Below, in pieces: positions 23,788-32,881 of a stretch of DNA of 64,000 nucleotides. Source of the DNA: Rhodococcus sp. Z13 (GTDB taxonomy: Bacteria > Actinomycetota > Actinomycetes > Mycobacteriales > Mycobacteriaceae). The stretch is taken from assembly GCF_025837095.1 (NCBI RefSeq), contig NZ_CP107551.1, positions 2,276,352 to 2,340,351 on the forward strand. The letters run 5' to 3'. The notes beneath the pieces are model-generated. The model saw only the letters and a list, made by a program, of their open reading frames with translations, was not told the origin of the DNA and searched no databases. Both the position numbers and the translations under genes were made by a program. Every line of letters starts with the position of its first letter. The first letter of the stretch is position 1.

Positions 23788-24873
23788 TCAGGGCTGGTGC
23801 ACCGCCTCCAGCGTGGGGTAGTCGATGTACCCCTCGGCACCAGAGGCGTAGAAGAACTCGGGCCGCGGCTCGTTCTCCGGCAGACCGGCCCGCCACCGCG
23901 CGACCAGATCGGGATTGGCGAGTACCGCCCGCCCGACCGCCACCGCATCCGCGCTGCCGTCCGCGACGAGCCGCACCGCCTCCTCCCGGGTGGTCGGGGT
24001 GGAGAACCCACTGTTGGCCATCACTTTCCCGCCGAACCGCCGGCGCAGTTCCTGGATCAGCTCCCCGGCGGGATCGTCGTGCAACACCGACAGATAGGCC
24101 AGGCCCAGCGGCTGCAACCGGTCGACGAGGGTGCCGTAGACGGCGAGGACATCGGCCGGATCGGTCTCGGCGACGTCCTGGATGTTGCGTTCGGGGGAGA
24201 TCCGCAGGCCGACGCGGCCGGCCCCGATGGCGTCGGCCACCGCCGTGACGATCTCCACGACGAGGCGGATCCGGTTCTCCACCGACCCGCCGTACTCGTC
24301 GTCACGCCGATTCGAGGCCGGCGACAGGAACTCGTGCAGCAGATACCCGTTCGCACTGTGGATCTCCACCCCGTCGAGACCGGCGTCGATCGCCCGTCGC
24401 GCGGACGCGACGAAATCGTCGACGACCGCGCGCACCTCGTCGCCGGTCAGGGCGTGCGGGACCGGGAACGGCTGCTTGCCGGAGGTGGTGTGGGTCAGGC
24501 CGTCGATCGCGACCGCGCTCGGGGCGACCACCCGCCGGCCACCGTTGGTGTCCGGATGGGTGACCCGCCCGGCGTGCATCAACTGCACCACGATGCGCCC
24601 ACCGTCCGCGTGCACGGCGTCGGCGACGCGGCGCCAGCCCGTGGTCTGCGCGTCGGTGACCAGGCCGGGCTGGCCGACGAAGCCCTGCGACTCGAAGTTC
24701 ACATAGGTGCCCTCCGCGACGATCAGCCCCACGCTCGCACGTTGCCGATAGTGTTCGGCGACCAGCTCGCCGGGAACGCCGTCCGGTCCGCCGCGCAGGC
24801 GGGTCAGCGGGGCCATGACGATGCGGTTGGCCAGGTCGAGGTCTCCGAGGGTCACAGGTGTGAACAGGTCCAT
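23788..24873 (-). CDS. Alkene reductase (Old Yellow Enzyme family, NemA-like)
   Basis: 361 residues. Start LFTPVTLGDLDLANRIVMAPLTRLR, the HSANGYLLHEFLSPASNRRDDEYGGSVENR block that holds the substrate-binding region, and the FMN-phosphate region VMANSGFSTPTTREEAVRLV are all present. NAD(P)H-dependent reduction of activated C=C bonds or nitro compounds with FMN. Start ATG at 24873 chosen because the family N-terminus begins there. Single gene with its own terminator. Confidence 0.92.
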   Translation of the reverse strand: MDLFTPVTLGDLDLANRIVMAPLTRLRGGPDGVPGELVAEHYRQRASVGLIVAEGTYVNFESQGFVGQPGLVTDAQTTGWRRVADAVHADGGRIVVQLMHAGRVTHPDTNGGRRVVAPSAVAIDGLTHTTSGKQPFPVPHALTGDEVRAVVDDFVASARRAIDAGLDGVEIHSANGYLLHEFLSPASNRRDDEYGGSVENRIRLVVEIVTAVADAIGAGRVGLRISPERNIQDVAETDPADVLAVYGTLVDRLQPLGLAYLSVLHDDPAGELIQELRRRFGGKVMANSGFSTPTTREEAVRLVADGSADAVAVGRAVLANPDLVARWRAGLPENEPRPEFFYASGAEGYIDYPTLEAVHQP

Positions 24874-24996
24874 GGGTGGCGCAACAGGCCGCGCTCCCAC
24901 GGGATTCCCGGCACACCCGACGCTATGAGATGTGTCACCCCCGTCACGGCGTGCCCGCCCGCACGACGCGGAGGCGCGGGAGGCAGGATGGGGCCC

Positions 24997-25464
24997 ATGC
25001 AGATCGAACCGTTGACCTATCAGTCCTCCGTCGTCGTGTCAGCCGACCCCGAGAAGGTGTACGCGCTGGTCTCCGACGTCACCCGCACCGGCGAGTGGTC
25101 CCCGGTGTGCGTCGAGTGCCGCTGGGACGACGGGCACGGCCCCGAGGTCGGCTCCTTCTTCACCGGCCGCAACGTCAACCCCGAACGCACCTGGGAGACC
25201 CGCTCGCAGGTCGTCGCCGCCGACCCGGGCCGCGAGTTCGCCTGGTCCGTCGGCCCGGGCCTGGTCCGCTGGGGCTACCTCATGGAGCCGGTCGAGGGCG
25301 GCACGAAGCTGACCGAGACCTGGGAATTCGGCGCGGCCGGCCAGGAGATGTTCCGCGAGCGCTTCGGCGACACCGCCCCGGCCGAGATCGCCAAGCGGGA
25401 GCAGGCCGCCCGTGAGGGCATCCCGGTCACCCTCGACGCGATCAAGCGCATCCTCGAGGGCTGA
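24997..25464 (+). CDS. SRPBCC-family protein
   Basis: 155 residues with the START/Bet v1-like pattern: VVVSADPEKVYALVSDVTRTGEWSP at the N-terminus, central beta strands and the C-terminal helix REGIPVTLDAIKRILEG. Binds a hydrophobic ligand or acts as a cyclase; exact role unknown. Two ATGs are possible (24988 and 24997). The second gives the usual family N-terminus, the first has a GGAGG only 4 nt away. Confidence 0.82.
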   Translation: MQIEPLTYQSSVVVSADPEKVYALVSDVTRTGEWSPVCVECRWDDGHGPEVGSFFTGRNVNPERTWETRSQVVAADPGREFAWSVGPGLVRWGYLMEPVEGGTKLTETWEFGAAGQEMFRERFGDTAPAEIAKREQAAREGIPVTLDAIKRILEG

Positions 25465-25528
25465 TCGTCACGCCGACGTCCACTCCACCCCGGCGGAGCC
25501 TCGATCCCGGTCCGATATAACCGAAATC

Positions 25529-25647
25529 GTGACTGCACCACCCGGATGGCATCCCGATCCCGAAGGTCTACCGCAACTGCGCTGGTGGGACGGGAACCAG
25601 TGGACGTCGGCGACCCAGCCGTACCCCGCCGACCACGGGTCGCGGAC
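25529..25647 (+). pseudogene. DUF2510 fragment, out of frame with the following gene
   Basis: From a GTG at 25529 (a TATAAC box ends 8 nt upstream, so a leaderless start is possible) the frame reads a DUF2510 domain, APPGWHPDPEG-PQLRWWDGNQWT, and then loses coding sense, ending at 25744. Intact relatives join DUF2510 to DUF4041 and a GIY-YIG domain in one protein. Here the DUF4041 part starts abruptly in another frame, so the region between has been deleted and the frame broken. Confidence 0.65.
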
Positions 25648-26469
25648 ATGTCGAAGATCATGCTGCGCGCCTACAACGCCGAAGCCGAGAACTGCGTCAA
25701 GACGGTCAAGGCCGGGAACCTCGCCGCAGCTTCGGCTCGGCTGATCAAGGCGGCCGAACAGATCGCCCGCCAGGGACAGATGATCTCCCTCCAGGTGACC
25801 CCCTACTATCAGCAGCTCCGACTGCGCGAACTCGAGCTGGCCGCCGACGTCCACCGGAAGATCCAGGAGGAGAAGGAAGCCGAACGTGCCCGCCGCGAAG
25901 AGCTCCGCGAACAGCGCAAGGCCGAACAGGAACTCGCTGCGGAGCGGGCCGAACTCGACAAGGAACGGGCCCACTACGAATCCGCCCTGGCCACCCTCGA
26001 AGCCAACGGCGACACCGCCGGTGCGGAACGGCTGCGGGCCAAACTCGCCGACGTGCAACGGGCGATCGACGACGTCGACTACCGCGCTGCGAACGTGCGG
26101 GCCGGATACGTCTACGTCATCTCCAACATGGGTGCCTTCGGGATCAACATGGTCAAGATCGGCATGACCCGCCGCCTCGACCCGATGGACCGCGTCCGCG
26201 AACTCGGCGACGCGTCGGTTCCGTTCCGGTTCGACGTCCACGCACTGTTCTTCTCCGAGGACGCCGTCACCGTCGAGGCGAAACTGCACGAAGCTTTCGC
26301 GGACAGACGGGTGAACAAGGTCAATCCCCGTCGCGAGTTCTTCTACGCCACGCCCGAGGAAGTTCTCGATGTCCTCCGGCAGCACGTCGGCGAGGTGCTC
26401 TCGTTCACGTCCGAACCGGAGGCCGAGGAATACCTGATCAGTATCGGGAAGAAGGACGCGTCGTTCTGA
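25648..26469 (+). CDS. DUF4041/GIY-YIG (T5orf172, MUG113) protein, truncated at the N-terminus
   Basis: 273 residues from an internal ATG. It begins in the middle of the DUF4041 domain (KIMLRAYNAEAENCVKTVKAGN), continues with a Glu/Arg-rich coiled coil (KEAERARREELREQRKAEQEL), and ends with the GIY-YIG-like T5orf172 domain (YVYVISNMGAFGINMVKIGMTRR and the RREFFYATPEEV region). Full-length homologues carry more N-terminal sequence, so this is probably a pseudogene or a separately expressed remnant. GIY-YIG domains of this type are found in phage and defence-related proteins. Confidence 0.7.
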   Translation: MSKIMLRAYNAEAENCVKTVKAGNLAAASARLIKAAEQIARQGQMISLQVTPYYQQLRLRELELAADVHRKIQEEKEAERARREELREQRKAEQELAAERAELDKERAHYESALATLEANGDTAGAERLRAKLADVQRAIDDVDYRAANVRAGYVYVISNMGAFGINMVKIGMTRRLDPMDRVRELGDASVPFRFDVHALFFSEDAVTVEAKLHEAFADRRVNKVNPRREFFYATPEEVLDVLRQHVGEVLSFTSEPEAEEYLISIGKKDASF

Positions 26470-26478
26470 ACCGACCGA

Positions 26479-26527
26479 CGATTTGGTGTTCTCGACTTCG
26501 CTCACCGAAGTCGAGAACACCAAATCG
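26479..26527. terminator. Perfect 22-bp hairpin, bidirectional terminator
   Basis: 26479-26500 and 26506-26527 are perfect inverse complements around a 5-nt CTCAC loop. The stem is much less GC-rich than its surroundings (it contains GGTGTTCTCGACTT). It sits exactly between the convergent DUF4041 and Hsp20 genes, so it can terminate both. Confidence 0.8.
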
Positions 26528-26547
26528 GGCGCATCGGACCGGCGGAA

Positions 26548-27012
26548 TTACCTCTTGTCGCCGTTCCGGGTGGAGATCTTCTTCACCGCGACCTGTTTCT
26601 CGTCCGCGGTGGGTTCGGACACCGGAACCGTGACGGTGAGAATTCCGTCGGCATAGGTGGCTTCGATGCCGTCCTCCACGGCACCGGGCGGCAACGACAT
26701 CGACCGAGAGAAGGTGCCGTACCGGAATTCCGAGCGGGTGTTCTCCTTCTTCTCCTCGGAGCGTTCCGCCATGATCGACAAACTACCGTCCCGCACCCGG
26801 ATGTCGACGTCCTTGTCCGGGTCGATTCCCGGCAGTTCCGCCCGCAGGATGTAGCGGTCGCCGTCGAGCTGCTCCTCGACGCGGATCATGTGGTCCTGCA
26901 GCGATGGCCACGCCGGCATCGCATCGAAGCGGGCCATGATCTCGGACCAGTCCGGCAACGCCGGCCAGGACGACAGAAGGGAACGAGAACGACGGGGTGA
27001 AATCGTGCTCAT
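26548..27012 (-). CDS. Hsp20/alpha-crystallin-family small heat shock protein
   Basis: 154 residues. The alpha-crystallin domain runs from about residue 45 (IRVEEQLDGDRYILRAELPGIDPDKDVDIRV) to the end, with GILTVTVPV as the A/GxxxGxLxV-like strand and the conserved FSRSMSLPPG turn. ATP-independent holdase for unfolding proteins. ATG at 27012 has GAGGGAG upstream; the open frame extends further without family sequence. The promoter upstream carries small repeats. Confidence 0.9.
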   Translation of the reverse strand: MSTISPRRSRSLLSSWPALPDWSEIMARFDAMPAWPSLQDHMIRVEEQLDGDRYILRAELPGIDPDKDVDIRVRDGSLSIMAERSEEKKENTRSEFRYGTFSRSMSLPPGAVEDGIEATYADGILTVTVPVSEPTADEKQVAVKKISTRNGDKR

Positions 27013-27065
27013 CGCAGACTCCCTCGAAAGGTGATCGGCTGCGGAATCTTTCGATTCCATTTCCG

Positions 27066-27108
27066 ATCGTGCCCAGTACTCGATGCGCGGTCAAGCACCG
27101 GACGTGCT
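27066..27108 (-). promoter_or_regulatory. Promoter and inverted repeat upstream of hsp20
   Basis: On the minus strand TTGACC (27089-27094) lies 17 nt before CACGAT (27066-27071). An inverted repeat AGCAC-N5-GTGCT (27094-27108) abuts the -35. It is not a clear HspR (HAIR) or CIRCE site. Confidence 0.4.
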
Positions 27109-27225
27109 GCAACACAAGGAAGTCGACCAAAGTCACCGTCGAATTCGGAAAAGGTACCCATCGGGATGCGGGCCGACGGATCCGGAATTCGACGATTCGG
27201 TGATCCGGTAATTCGACGGGGAATG

Positions 27226-27918
27226 TCACACGGCTTCGAAACGTGCCTCGACGTCGGCGGTGAGCGTGATGCGCTCCGGTTCGAACACCAACCCCGGCCC
27301 GGACTCGTCCGCCGCCACCGCATCCGAACTCATCATCGCCGCCCGCATCACCGGCCCACCGCCGGGTGAGGGCGAGGGCCGGGTGCCGAGCATGCCCGGA
27401 TCCGCCACCGCCACCGGTCGCACCGTGCCGCAGCCGAGCGCCGCCGCGTAGGTCTCGGCCTTGCCGCGCGCGTCGCGGACGGCGAGCTCACGCACACGGG
27501 CCAGACGCGTGCGCTGCGCCTTGCGGGTGACCCACCAGCGCAGGTCGGCGACGGTGACGGTCTCGACCGCCGCGACCCGCTCCACGAACGGCCCCACCGC
27601 GTCGAACCCGTGGAAGGTGACGGTGATCGACGCCGAGGAGGTGTACACCCACGGCTTGGTCTTGCCGTCGCGGTGGTAGGGGCGGTGCCGGCCGTGCCGC
27701 ACCCGGTCGAACACCCACCGCTTCACCGGGCTCGGGGACTGCTCCCGCAGCTCCGTCACCAGCTCGGTGATCGTGGCGACCGCCGCGGTGACGGGCTCGG
27801 CGGCGTGGTCCCGGGTGGGACCGTCGGCGTGCACCCGCAGCACCACCGTGCAGCGGTTCGGCGCGACCGTGCGTTCGGCGTGCCCGGTGACGGTGATGGT
27901 GACGGAATGCAGATTCAT
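27226..27918 (-). CDS. SIMPL domain (DUF541) protein
   Basis: 230 residues. Starts with VTITVTGHAERTVAPNRCTVVLRVHADG, the typical first strand of SIMPL proteins, and ends with RITLTADVEARFEAV. The family also contains periplasmic proteins, but there is no signal peptide here, so it is likely cytoplasmic. Function unknown. Separate from its neighbours by 73 bp (S9 peptidase stop) and 213 bp. Confidence 0.8.
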   Translation of the reverse strand: MNLHSVTITVTGHAERTVAPNRCTVVLRVHADGPTRDHAAEPVTAAVATITELVTELREQSPSPVKRWVFDRVRHGRHRPYHRDGKTKPWVYTSSASITVTFHGFDAVGPFVERVAAVETVTVADLRWWVTRKAQRTRLARVRELAVRDARGKAETYAAALGCGTVRPVAVADPGMLGTRPSPSPGGGPVMRAAMMSSDAVAADESGPGLVFEPERITLTADVEARFEAV

Positions 27919-27991
27919 GGCACGAGTGTGCCAGCGCCGGCCGCACTTCGGTGGTTCCGACCGCCTCGAACGCAGCCGGGAACACCGGATC

Positions 27992-29845
27992 TCACGGCCC
28001 GGCCGGTACCCGCACCCGCAGGTGCGTCGACAGCCACGCCACCATCGCGGCGGCCAGCCGCCGCCGGTTCTCGCGCCGGACGATGTCGTGCCCCTCGTCG
28101 TCGAACAGCAGGAACCGCACGTCCCGCCCCCGCGCCTCGAGCGCGGCGACGATCTGCCTCGACTCCGGCACCGGCACGTTCGTGTCGTGCGCGCCGTGCA
28201 CCACCAGCAGCGGCGCCGTCAACGCGTCGATGCGGCGCATCGGCGACAGCTCCCGCAGCAACTCCCGGTCGTTCTCCGGATGGCCGTATTCGAGATAGGC
28301 CGCCGCGGCGATCCACGGCTCGGTGTGCGCGTAGAAGCTCTCCAGATCGCTCATCCCGCACACCGTGATCCCCGCGGCGAACAACTCGGGATGGAAGGTC
28401 AGCGACGCCAACGTCAGATAGCCACCGTAGGAGTGCCCGGCGCAGCCGATCCGGTCGGGTACCGCGATGCCCTCGTCGACGAGGAACCGCACGCAGTCGG
28501 CGACGTCGTCGATCGCGGAGAACCGGCCGTAACGGTCGTCGGCGTGCACGAAGGTGCGGCCGAACCCGCCGGAACCGCGCACATTGGGGGCGAACACGCT
28601 GATCCCGGCGTCGGCGAGGGCGGGGAAGTAGTCGCTGTAGCCGGGACGTTCCTGGTGCTCGGGGCCGCCGTGCAGCCACAGCATCACCGGCCCCGGCGCG
28701 AACCCCTCGGCCCGGTACAGCCAGCCGGACAACCCCAGCCCGTCCCGCGCCGGGAACTCGAGCAGCACCGGGGTGTCGGCGCGACGCATCTCGGTGCGGG
28801 CCGGCTCCACCGGACCCCCTTCCCCGGTGCGCGGATCGACGAGTTCCACCGACGGCGGCATACCCGGCCCCTCCACGGTGACGGCCAGCAGCGACCCGTC
28901 CGCGCTGATGCTCGGCTGCGACGCCACCAGCCCCGGCAGCGGGATCGGCGGATCCACCGAGGCGTCGGCGAGATGCAGGATCTGCAACTCGCTGAGTCCC
29001 TTGTGGTTCCACAGCAGCGCCACGGTGCTGTGGTCGTCGCTGACGGCGAACTCGTCGAGCGAGGCCTCGTCGCGTTCGGCGAGGATCCGGTAGGAGGTGC
29101 CCGCCGCCGAGACGGCGAGGCCGAGCAGCCGGTGGAACTCGGCGTCGTGGTCGCTGCGCACGAGCACCCGGATGTAGCGGTCCGGTTCGCCCTCGCTGGT
29201 GGCCCAGGGGGAGCGGTGCTGATCGAGCGCGCCGAGCACGTGATGGTCGTCGAGGATCACCCCGAAATCGGTGCTGGACCCGACATCGGCGGGCAGCAAC
29301 GGGATCCGGCTCCCCCCACGCAGGAGCAGCAGTTCGCGGTGGCACCGCGGCCCCACCCGCAGCAGCGCCGCCCCGGCCCACGAATCCACCAGGTGCCCAC
29401 CCACCCGCCGGTCGAGGACCGCGATCTCCCCGGTGCGCACGTCCACCAACCGGGACTCGGCGACGCCGTGCTCGTCGGCCGTGGTGACCGCGACCCGGGT
29501 GCCGTCCCAGCCGACGAGTTCGGTGGCGCACGCGTCGTCGGCACCCACGCGCCGCGCCGAGCGGTCCTCCGGATCGGTGCGCACCACCCACACCTGCGGC
29601 CGGTTCCCGCCGTGCGGGGCGATCTGGCAGGCCAGCCACCGGCTGTCCGCCGAGTGCGCGAGCCGGGTCACCGGACCGGGGACGGGCAGCTCGACACGCC
29701 GGTCGGTGCCGCAGTGGTGCCCGGACAGGAACCGCTGCACCGCCCACGGATAGCCACCGTCGTCGACGATGTGCGCGAACCCGGTCCCGTCCGGCGACAC
29801 CGACGCCCCGGACGTGAACCGGATGTGCGGAGAAGTCGTCCCCAC
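27992..29845 (-). CDS. S9-family prolyl-oligopeptidase-like peptidase
   Basis: 617 residues. The N-terminal 350 are a beta-propeller (repeats such as SPDGTGFAHIVDDGGYP and SADGSLLAVTVEG), the C-terminal part an alpha/beta hydrolase with GHSYGGYL (Ser), HGAHDTNVP (Asp) and EGHDI (His). No signal peptide. GTG start shares one base with the asnO stop (TAGTG). In operon with YbdK-like and AsnO-like genes, so it may trim or recycle the small peptide they make. A similar operon position is taken by a different peptidase (M42) in the NAGGN osmolyte cluster of other bacteria. Confidence 0.88.
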   Translation of the reverse strand: MGTTSPHIRFTSGASVSPDGTGFAHIVDDGGYPWAVQRFLSGHHCGTDRRVELPVPGPVTRLAHSADSRWLACQIAPHGGNRPQVWVVRTDPEDRSARRVGADDACATELVGWDGTRVAVTTADEHGVAESRLVDVRTGEIAVLDRRVGGHLVDSWAGAALLRVGPRCHRELLLLRGGSRIPLLPADVGSSTDFGVILDDHHVLGALDQHRSPWATSEGEPDRYIRVLVRSDHDAEFHRLLGLAVSAAGTSYRILAERDEASLDEFAVSDDHSTVALLWNHKGLSELQILHLADASVDPPIPLPGLVASQPSISADGSLLAVTVEGPGMPPSVELVDPRTGEGGPVEPARTEMRRADTPVLLEFPARDGLGLSGWLYRAEGFAPGPVMLWLHGGPEHQERPGYSDYFPALADAGISVFAPNVRGSGGFGRTFVHADDRYGRFSAIDDVADCVRFLVDEGIAVPDRIGCAGHSYGGYLTLASLTFHPELFAAGITVCGMSDLESFYAHTEPWIAAAAYLEYGHPENDRELLRELSPMRRIDALTAPLLVVHGAHDTNVPVPESRQIVAALEARGRDVRFLLFDDEGHDIVRRENRRRLAAAMVAWLSTHLRVRVPAGP

Positions 29846-31626
29846 TAGCCCTCCACGGTCTGCAACCACATCTCCAGCAACCCCACCTGCCACAGCACGT
29901 TGATGCCGCGGCCGGTGCGGATCTCGTTCGGGGCGGCGAACAGGGCGTCGAGCGCCTCCGGCCGGTACAGCGCCCGGTCGCGGGCCGCGCGACTGCGCAG
30001 CGCATCGGTCACCATCTCGAGCACCTCGCCCTCGAGATGCCGGATCCCCGGCACCGGGAAGTACCCCTTGGTCCGGTCGATCACCTCGCCGGGCAGCAGC
30101 GCGCGGCTGGCCTCCTTGAGCACACCCTTGCCGTCGCCTTCGAGCTTGTACTCCGGTGGGCACGCCGCGGCGAGCTCGACGAACTCGTGGTCGAGGAACG
30201 GCACCCGCGCCTCGAGACCCCACGCCATGGTCATGCTGTCGACCCGCATCACCGGGTCCTCGACGAGCATGACGGTGGTGTCGAGCCGCAGCGCCGCGTC
30301 GACGGTGGTCTCGGCGCCGGCGGCGCGGTGGTGCCGGGCCACGAACTCGGCGCTGACGTCCCGGTCGAGCCGGTAGGCGGGGGTCAGCAGCGCGGCGATG
30401 TCGTCGTGGGTGCGGTCGAAGTACACCTTCGCGTAGGCCTCCGCCGACTGGCTGCGCGCCACCCCGACCAGCGGCTGGTACCAGTGGTAACCACCGAGGA
30501 TCTCGTCGGCGCCCTGCCCGGACTGCACCACCTTCACCGAGCGGCTGACTTCCTGTGCCAGCAGATGGAAGGCGACGCAGTCGTGGCTGATCATCGGCTC
30601 GCTCATCGCGGCGATCGCCTGCGGCACCGCGGCCGGCAGCCGCGCCGGATCGATGTGGATCCGCTGATGGTCGGTGCCGAACGTCCGCGCGATCAGATCG
30701 GAGTAGTAGTACTCGTTGCCGGACTCGCCGCCGGCGGCGTCGAACCCGATGCTGAAGGTGGCCAGGTCGTGCTGCCCCCGTTCGGCGAGCAACGCCACGA
30801 GCAGGCTCGAATCGAGCCCGCCGGACAGCAGCACCCCCACCGGCACATCGGCGACCATGCGGCGGCGCACGGCGGTGCGCAGCGCGTCGAGCAGCGCCTC
30901 CTGCCACTGCGCGCGGCCCCAGTCCCGGTGCGCCGGGGAGCGCGTGAACACCGGTTCCCAGTAGCGGGTCTCGGTGCTCGACCCGTCGGGGTGCACCACC
31001 CGCACCGTCGCGGGCGGCAGTGTGCGGATGCCGCGGAAGACGGTGTGCGGGGCGGGCACCGCCGCCGCGAAGCTCAGATAGTGGTGCAGTGCCACCCGGT
31101 CGAGGGTGGTGTCGACCTCCCCGCCGCGCAGCAGCGCCTGCGTGGTGGACGCGAACCGCAGCCGGCCCGGTCGCTCGGCGAGATAGAGCGGTTTGATGCC
31201 GAGCCGGTCACGGGCCAGGGTGACCACCCCGGTGTCGAGGTCGTGGACCGCGAACGCGAACATGCCCTTGAACCGGTGCACGCAGTCGCTGCCCCAGCAG
31301 TGGAACGCCTTGAGCACGACCTCGCTGTCGGCCGTGGAGAAGAACCGGTAGCCGAGATGCTGCAGCTCCCCGCGCAGCTGTCGGTAGTTGTAGATGCATC
31401 CGTTGAACACCAGCGCCAGCCCGAGCTCGCTGTCGACCATCGGCTGCCCACCCCGCGAGGACAGGTCGATGATGCACAGCCGGCGGTGCCCGAACGCGAC
31501 CGCCTGCCGGGCGTACGCCCCCGCCTCGTCCGGTCCGCGCGAACCCATCGACCCGGTCATCCGCGCGACCGCGGTCACGTCCGCCGGTGCCCCGTCGAAG
31601 CGGATCTCACCGCAGATTCCGCACAT
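29845..31626 (-). CDS. AsnB-like amidotransferase (NAGGN amidotransferase-like)
   Basis: 593 residues. The start is fixed by the N-terminal nucleophile Cys2 in MCGICGEIRFDG. The glutaminase half carries RGPDEAG and FNGCIYNY, the synthetase half has the PP-loop SGGLDSS and GQGADEILGGYHWY. It resembles the amidotransferase that amidates N-acetylglutaminylglutamine more than housekeeping AsnB. Overlaps ybdK-like by 20 nt and the peptidase by 1 nt, so the three are one operon. Product inferred: a small amidated peptide, perhaps an osmolyte. Confidence 0.82.
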   Translation of the reverse strand: MCGICGEIRFDGAPADVTAVARMTGSMGSRGPDEAGAYARQAVAFGHRRLCIIDLSSRGGQPMVDSELGLALVFNGCIYNYRQLRGELQHLGYRFFSTADSEVVLKAFHCWGSDCVHRFKGMFAFAVHDLDTGVVTLARDRLGIKPLYLAERPGRLRFASTTQALLRGGEVDTTLDRVALHHYLSFAAAVPAPHTVFRGIRTLPPATVRVVHPDGSSTETRYWEPVFTRSPAHRDWGRAQWQEALLDALRTAVRRRMVADVPVGVLLSGGLDSSLLVALLAERGQHDLATFSIGFDAAGGESGNEYYYSDLIARTFGTDHQRIHIDPARLPAAVPQAIAAMSEPMISHDCVAFHLLAQEVSRSVKVVQSGQGADEILGGYHWYQPLVGVARSQSAEAYAKVYFDRTHDDIAALLTPAYRLDRDVSAEFVARHHRAAGAETTVDAALRLDTTVMLVEDPVMRVDSMTMAWGLEARVPFLDHEFVELAAACPPEYKLEGDGKGVLKEASRALLPGEVIDRTKGYFPVPGIRHLEGEVLEMVTDALRSRAARDRALYRPEALDALFAAPNEIRTGRGINVLWQVGLLEMWLQTVEG

Positions 31627-32881
31627 GCTCGCCGCCATCCTTTCCCGGGCCCGCGGTCGTGCCGCCCGCCGGTCCGGTCGTCTCGTCGGCCGTGTTCACC
31701 AGCGCGAACTCACCGGTGTGCCGCCCCGGCACCGGGGTGGTCCACGACCGGTCCGGGCTGTGCGGGGCGGTGACCGGCGCGCATCGTCCCGCCGTCGCGT
31801 CGATCAGCAGATCGACGACGTCGGTGAGCAGCCCGCGCCGCCGCAGGGCCCGGCGTTGCCGTGTGGCCCAGCTGCCCGCCCGCAGCACCTCGGTGGTCAG
31901 CGCGGTCACGGTGGCCCAGTCCCCGGCGGCCTCCAGCTCGGGGCGCAGCGAGCGGACCAGGTCCTCGACGACGCGTGGGGCCGGGCGAGGCCGCAGGGTG
32001 TCGACGTCGACGAGTTCCTCCTCGAGACCGGACCGGGCCGCCCGCCACATCGCGGCCCGCACCAGCGTCGGCGACGTCCGCGGCGCCGGCGCCCCCGACG
32101 CGAGGCGGGCGGACTCCCGTTCGACCAGCGCCCGGAACAACGCCGCGACCAGCACGATCGTGTCGACCGACGGGCAGCTGTCGCACACCCGCAGTTCCAG
32201 CGTCGAATAGCGGTCCGAGGGCCGCAGATCGAAGTAGATCATCCCCGGATCGGAGATCACCCCGCTGGCGATCAGGTCCGCGACGAGCCGGTCGTACTCG
32301 GCCGCCGAGGTCACCGGAGGGGTGGGCCCGGCCGTCGGCCACCGGCTCCACACCAGGGTGCGCATGCTCGCGTAGCCGGTGTCGGTGCCGTCGGCCCGGA
32401 ACGGGGAACTGGCACTGAGCGCGAGCAGCATCGGCACGTAGGGGCCGACCCGCGCGGCCACCCGCACCGCCTCGTCCCGGTCCGTCACGTCCACGTGCAC
32501 CTGGGAACTGCAGATCAACTGCTCGCGCACCAGCAGGCGGTAGTCGGCGAGCATCCGTCGGAAGCGCGGATTCTCCGTCACCCCCGGCTCGACGGCCGGG
32601 CACAGCGGCACCGACCCCGACGCCACCACCGCGGCCCCGAGCGATCCGGCGGCGTCGACCAGCACCTGCCGGTGGTGCACCAGATCCGCCCGCAGCTCGC
32701 GCAGCGAGGCGAACACACCGCTGTTCACCTCCACGGCACAGCGCTGCAGCTCCTCGACGTACACCTCCCCGGGCAGACGGGCGAGCAACTCGGGAGCACA
32801 CCCCACCAGACCGCGCGAGGCCGCATCCACGAGATGGAACTCCTCCTCGACGCCGAGCCTGCGCACACGCGACCGGCTCAT
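31607..32881 (-). CDS. YbdK-family carboxylate-amine ligase (GCS2 family)
   Basis: 424 residues. The diagnostic start GVEEEFHLVDAASRGLVG, the metal/substrate region ICSSQVHVDVTDRDEAVRVAARVGPYVPMLLALSASSPF and LELRVCDSCPSVDT place it in the glutamate-cysteine ligase family 2. Joins an amino acid carboxylate to an amine with ATP. ATG at 32881 chosen since the family motif starts 12 residues later; a second ATG is 12 bp upstream. First gene of the YbdK-AsnO-S9 operon. Confidence 0.87.
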   Translation of the reverse strand: MSRSRVRRLGVEEEFHLVDAASRGLVGCAPELLARLPGEVYVEELQRCAVEVNSGVFASLRELRADLVHHRQVLVDAAGSLGAAVVASGSVPLCPAVEPGVTENPRFRRMLADYRLLVREQLICSSQVHVDVTDRDEAVRVAARVGPYVPMLLALSASSPFRADGTDTGYASMRTLVWSRWPTAGPTPPVTSAAEYDRLVADLIASGVISDPGMIYFDLRPSDRYSTLELRVCDSCPSVDTIVLVAALFRALVERESARLASGAPAPRTSPTLVRAAMWRAARSGLEEELVDVDTLRPRPAPRVVEDLVRSLRPELEAAGDWATVTALTTEVLRAGSWATRQRRALRRRGLLTDVVDLLIDATAGRCAPVTAPHSPDRSWTTPVPGRHTGEFALVNTADETTGPAGGTTAGPGKDGGEHVRNLR

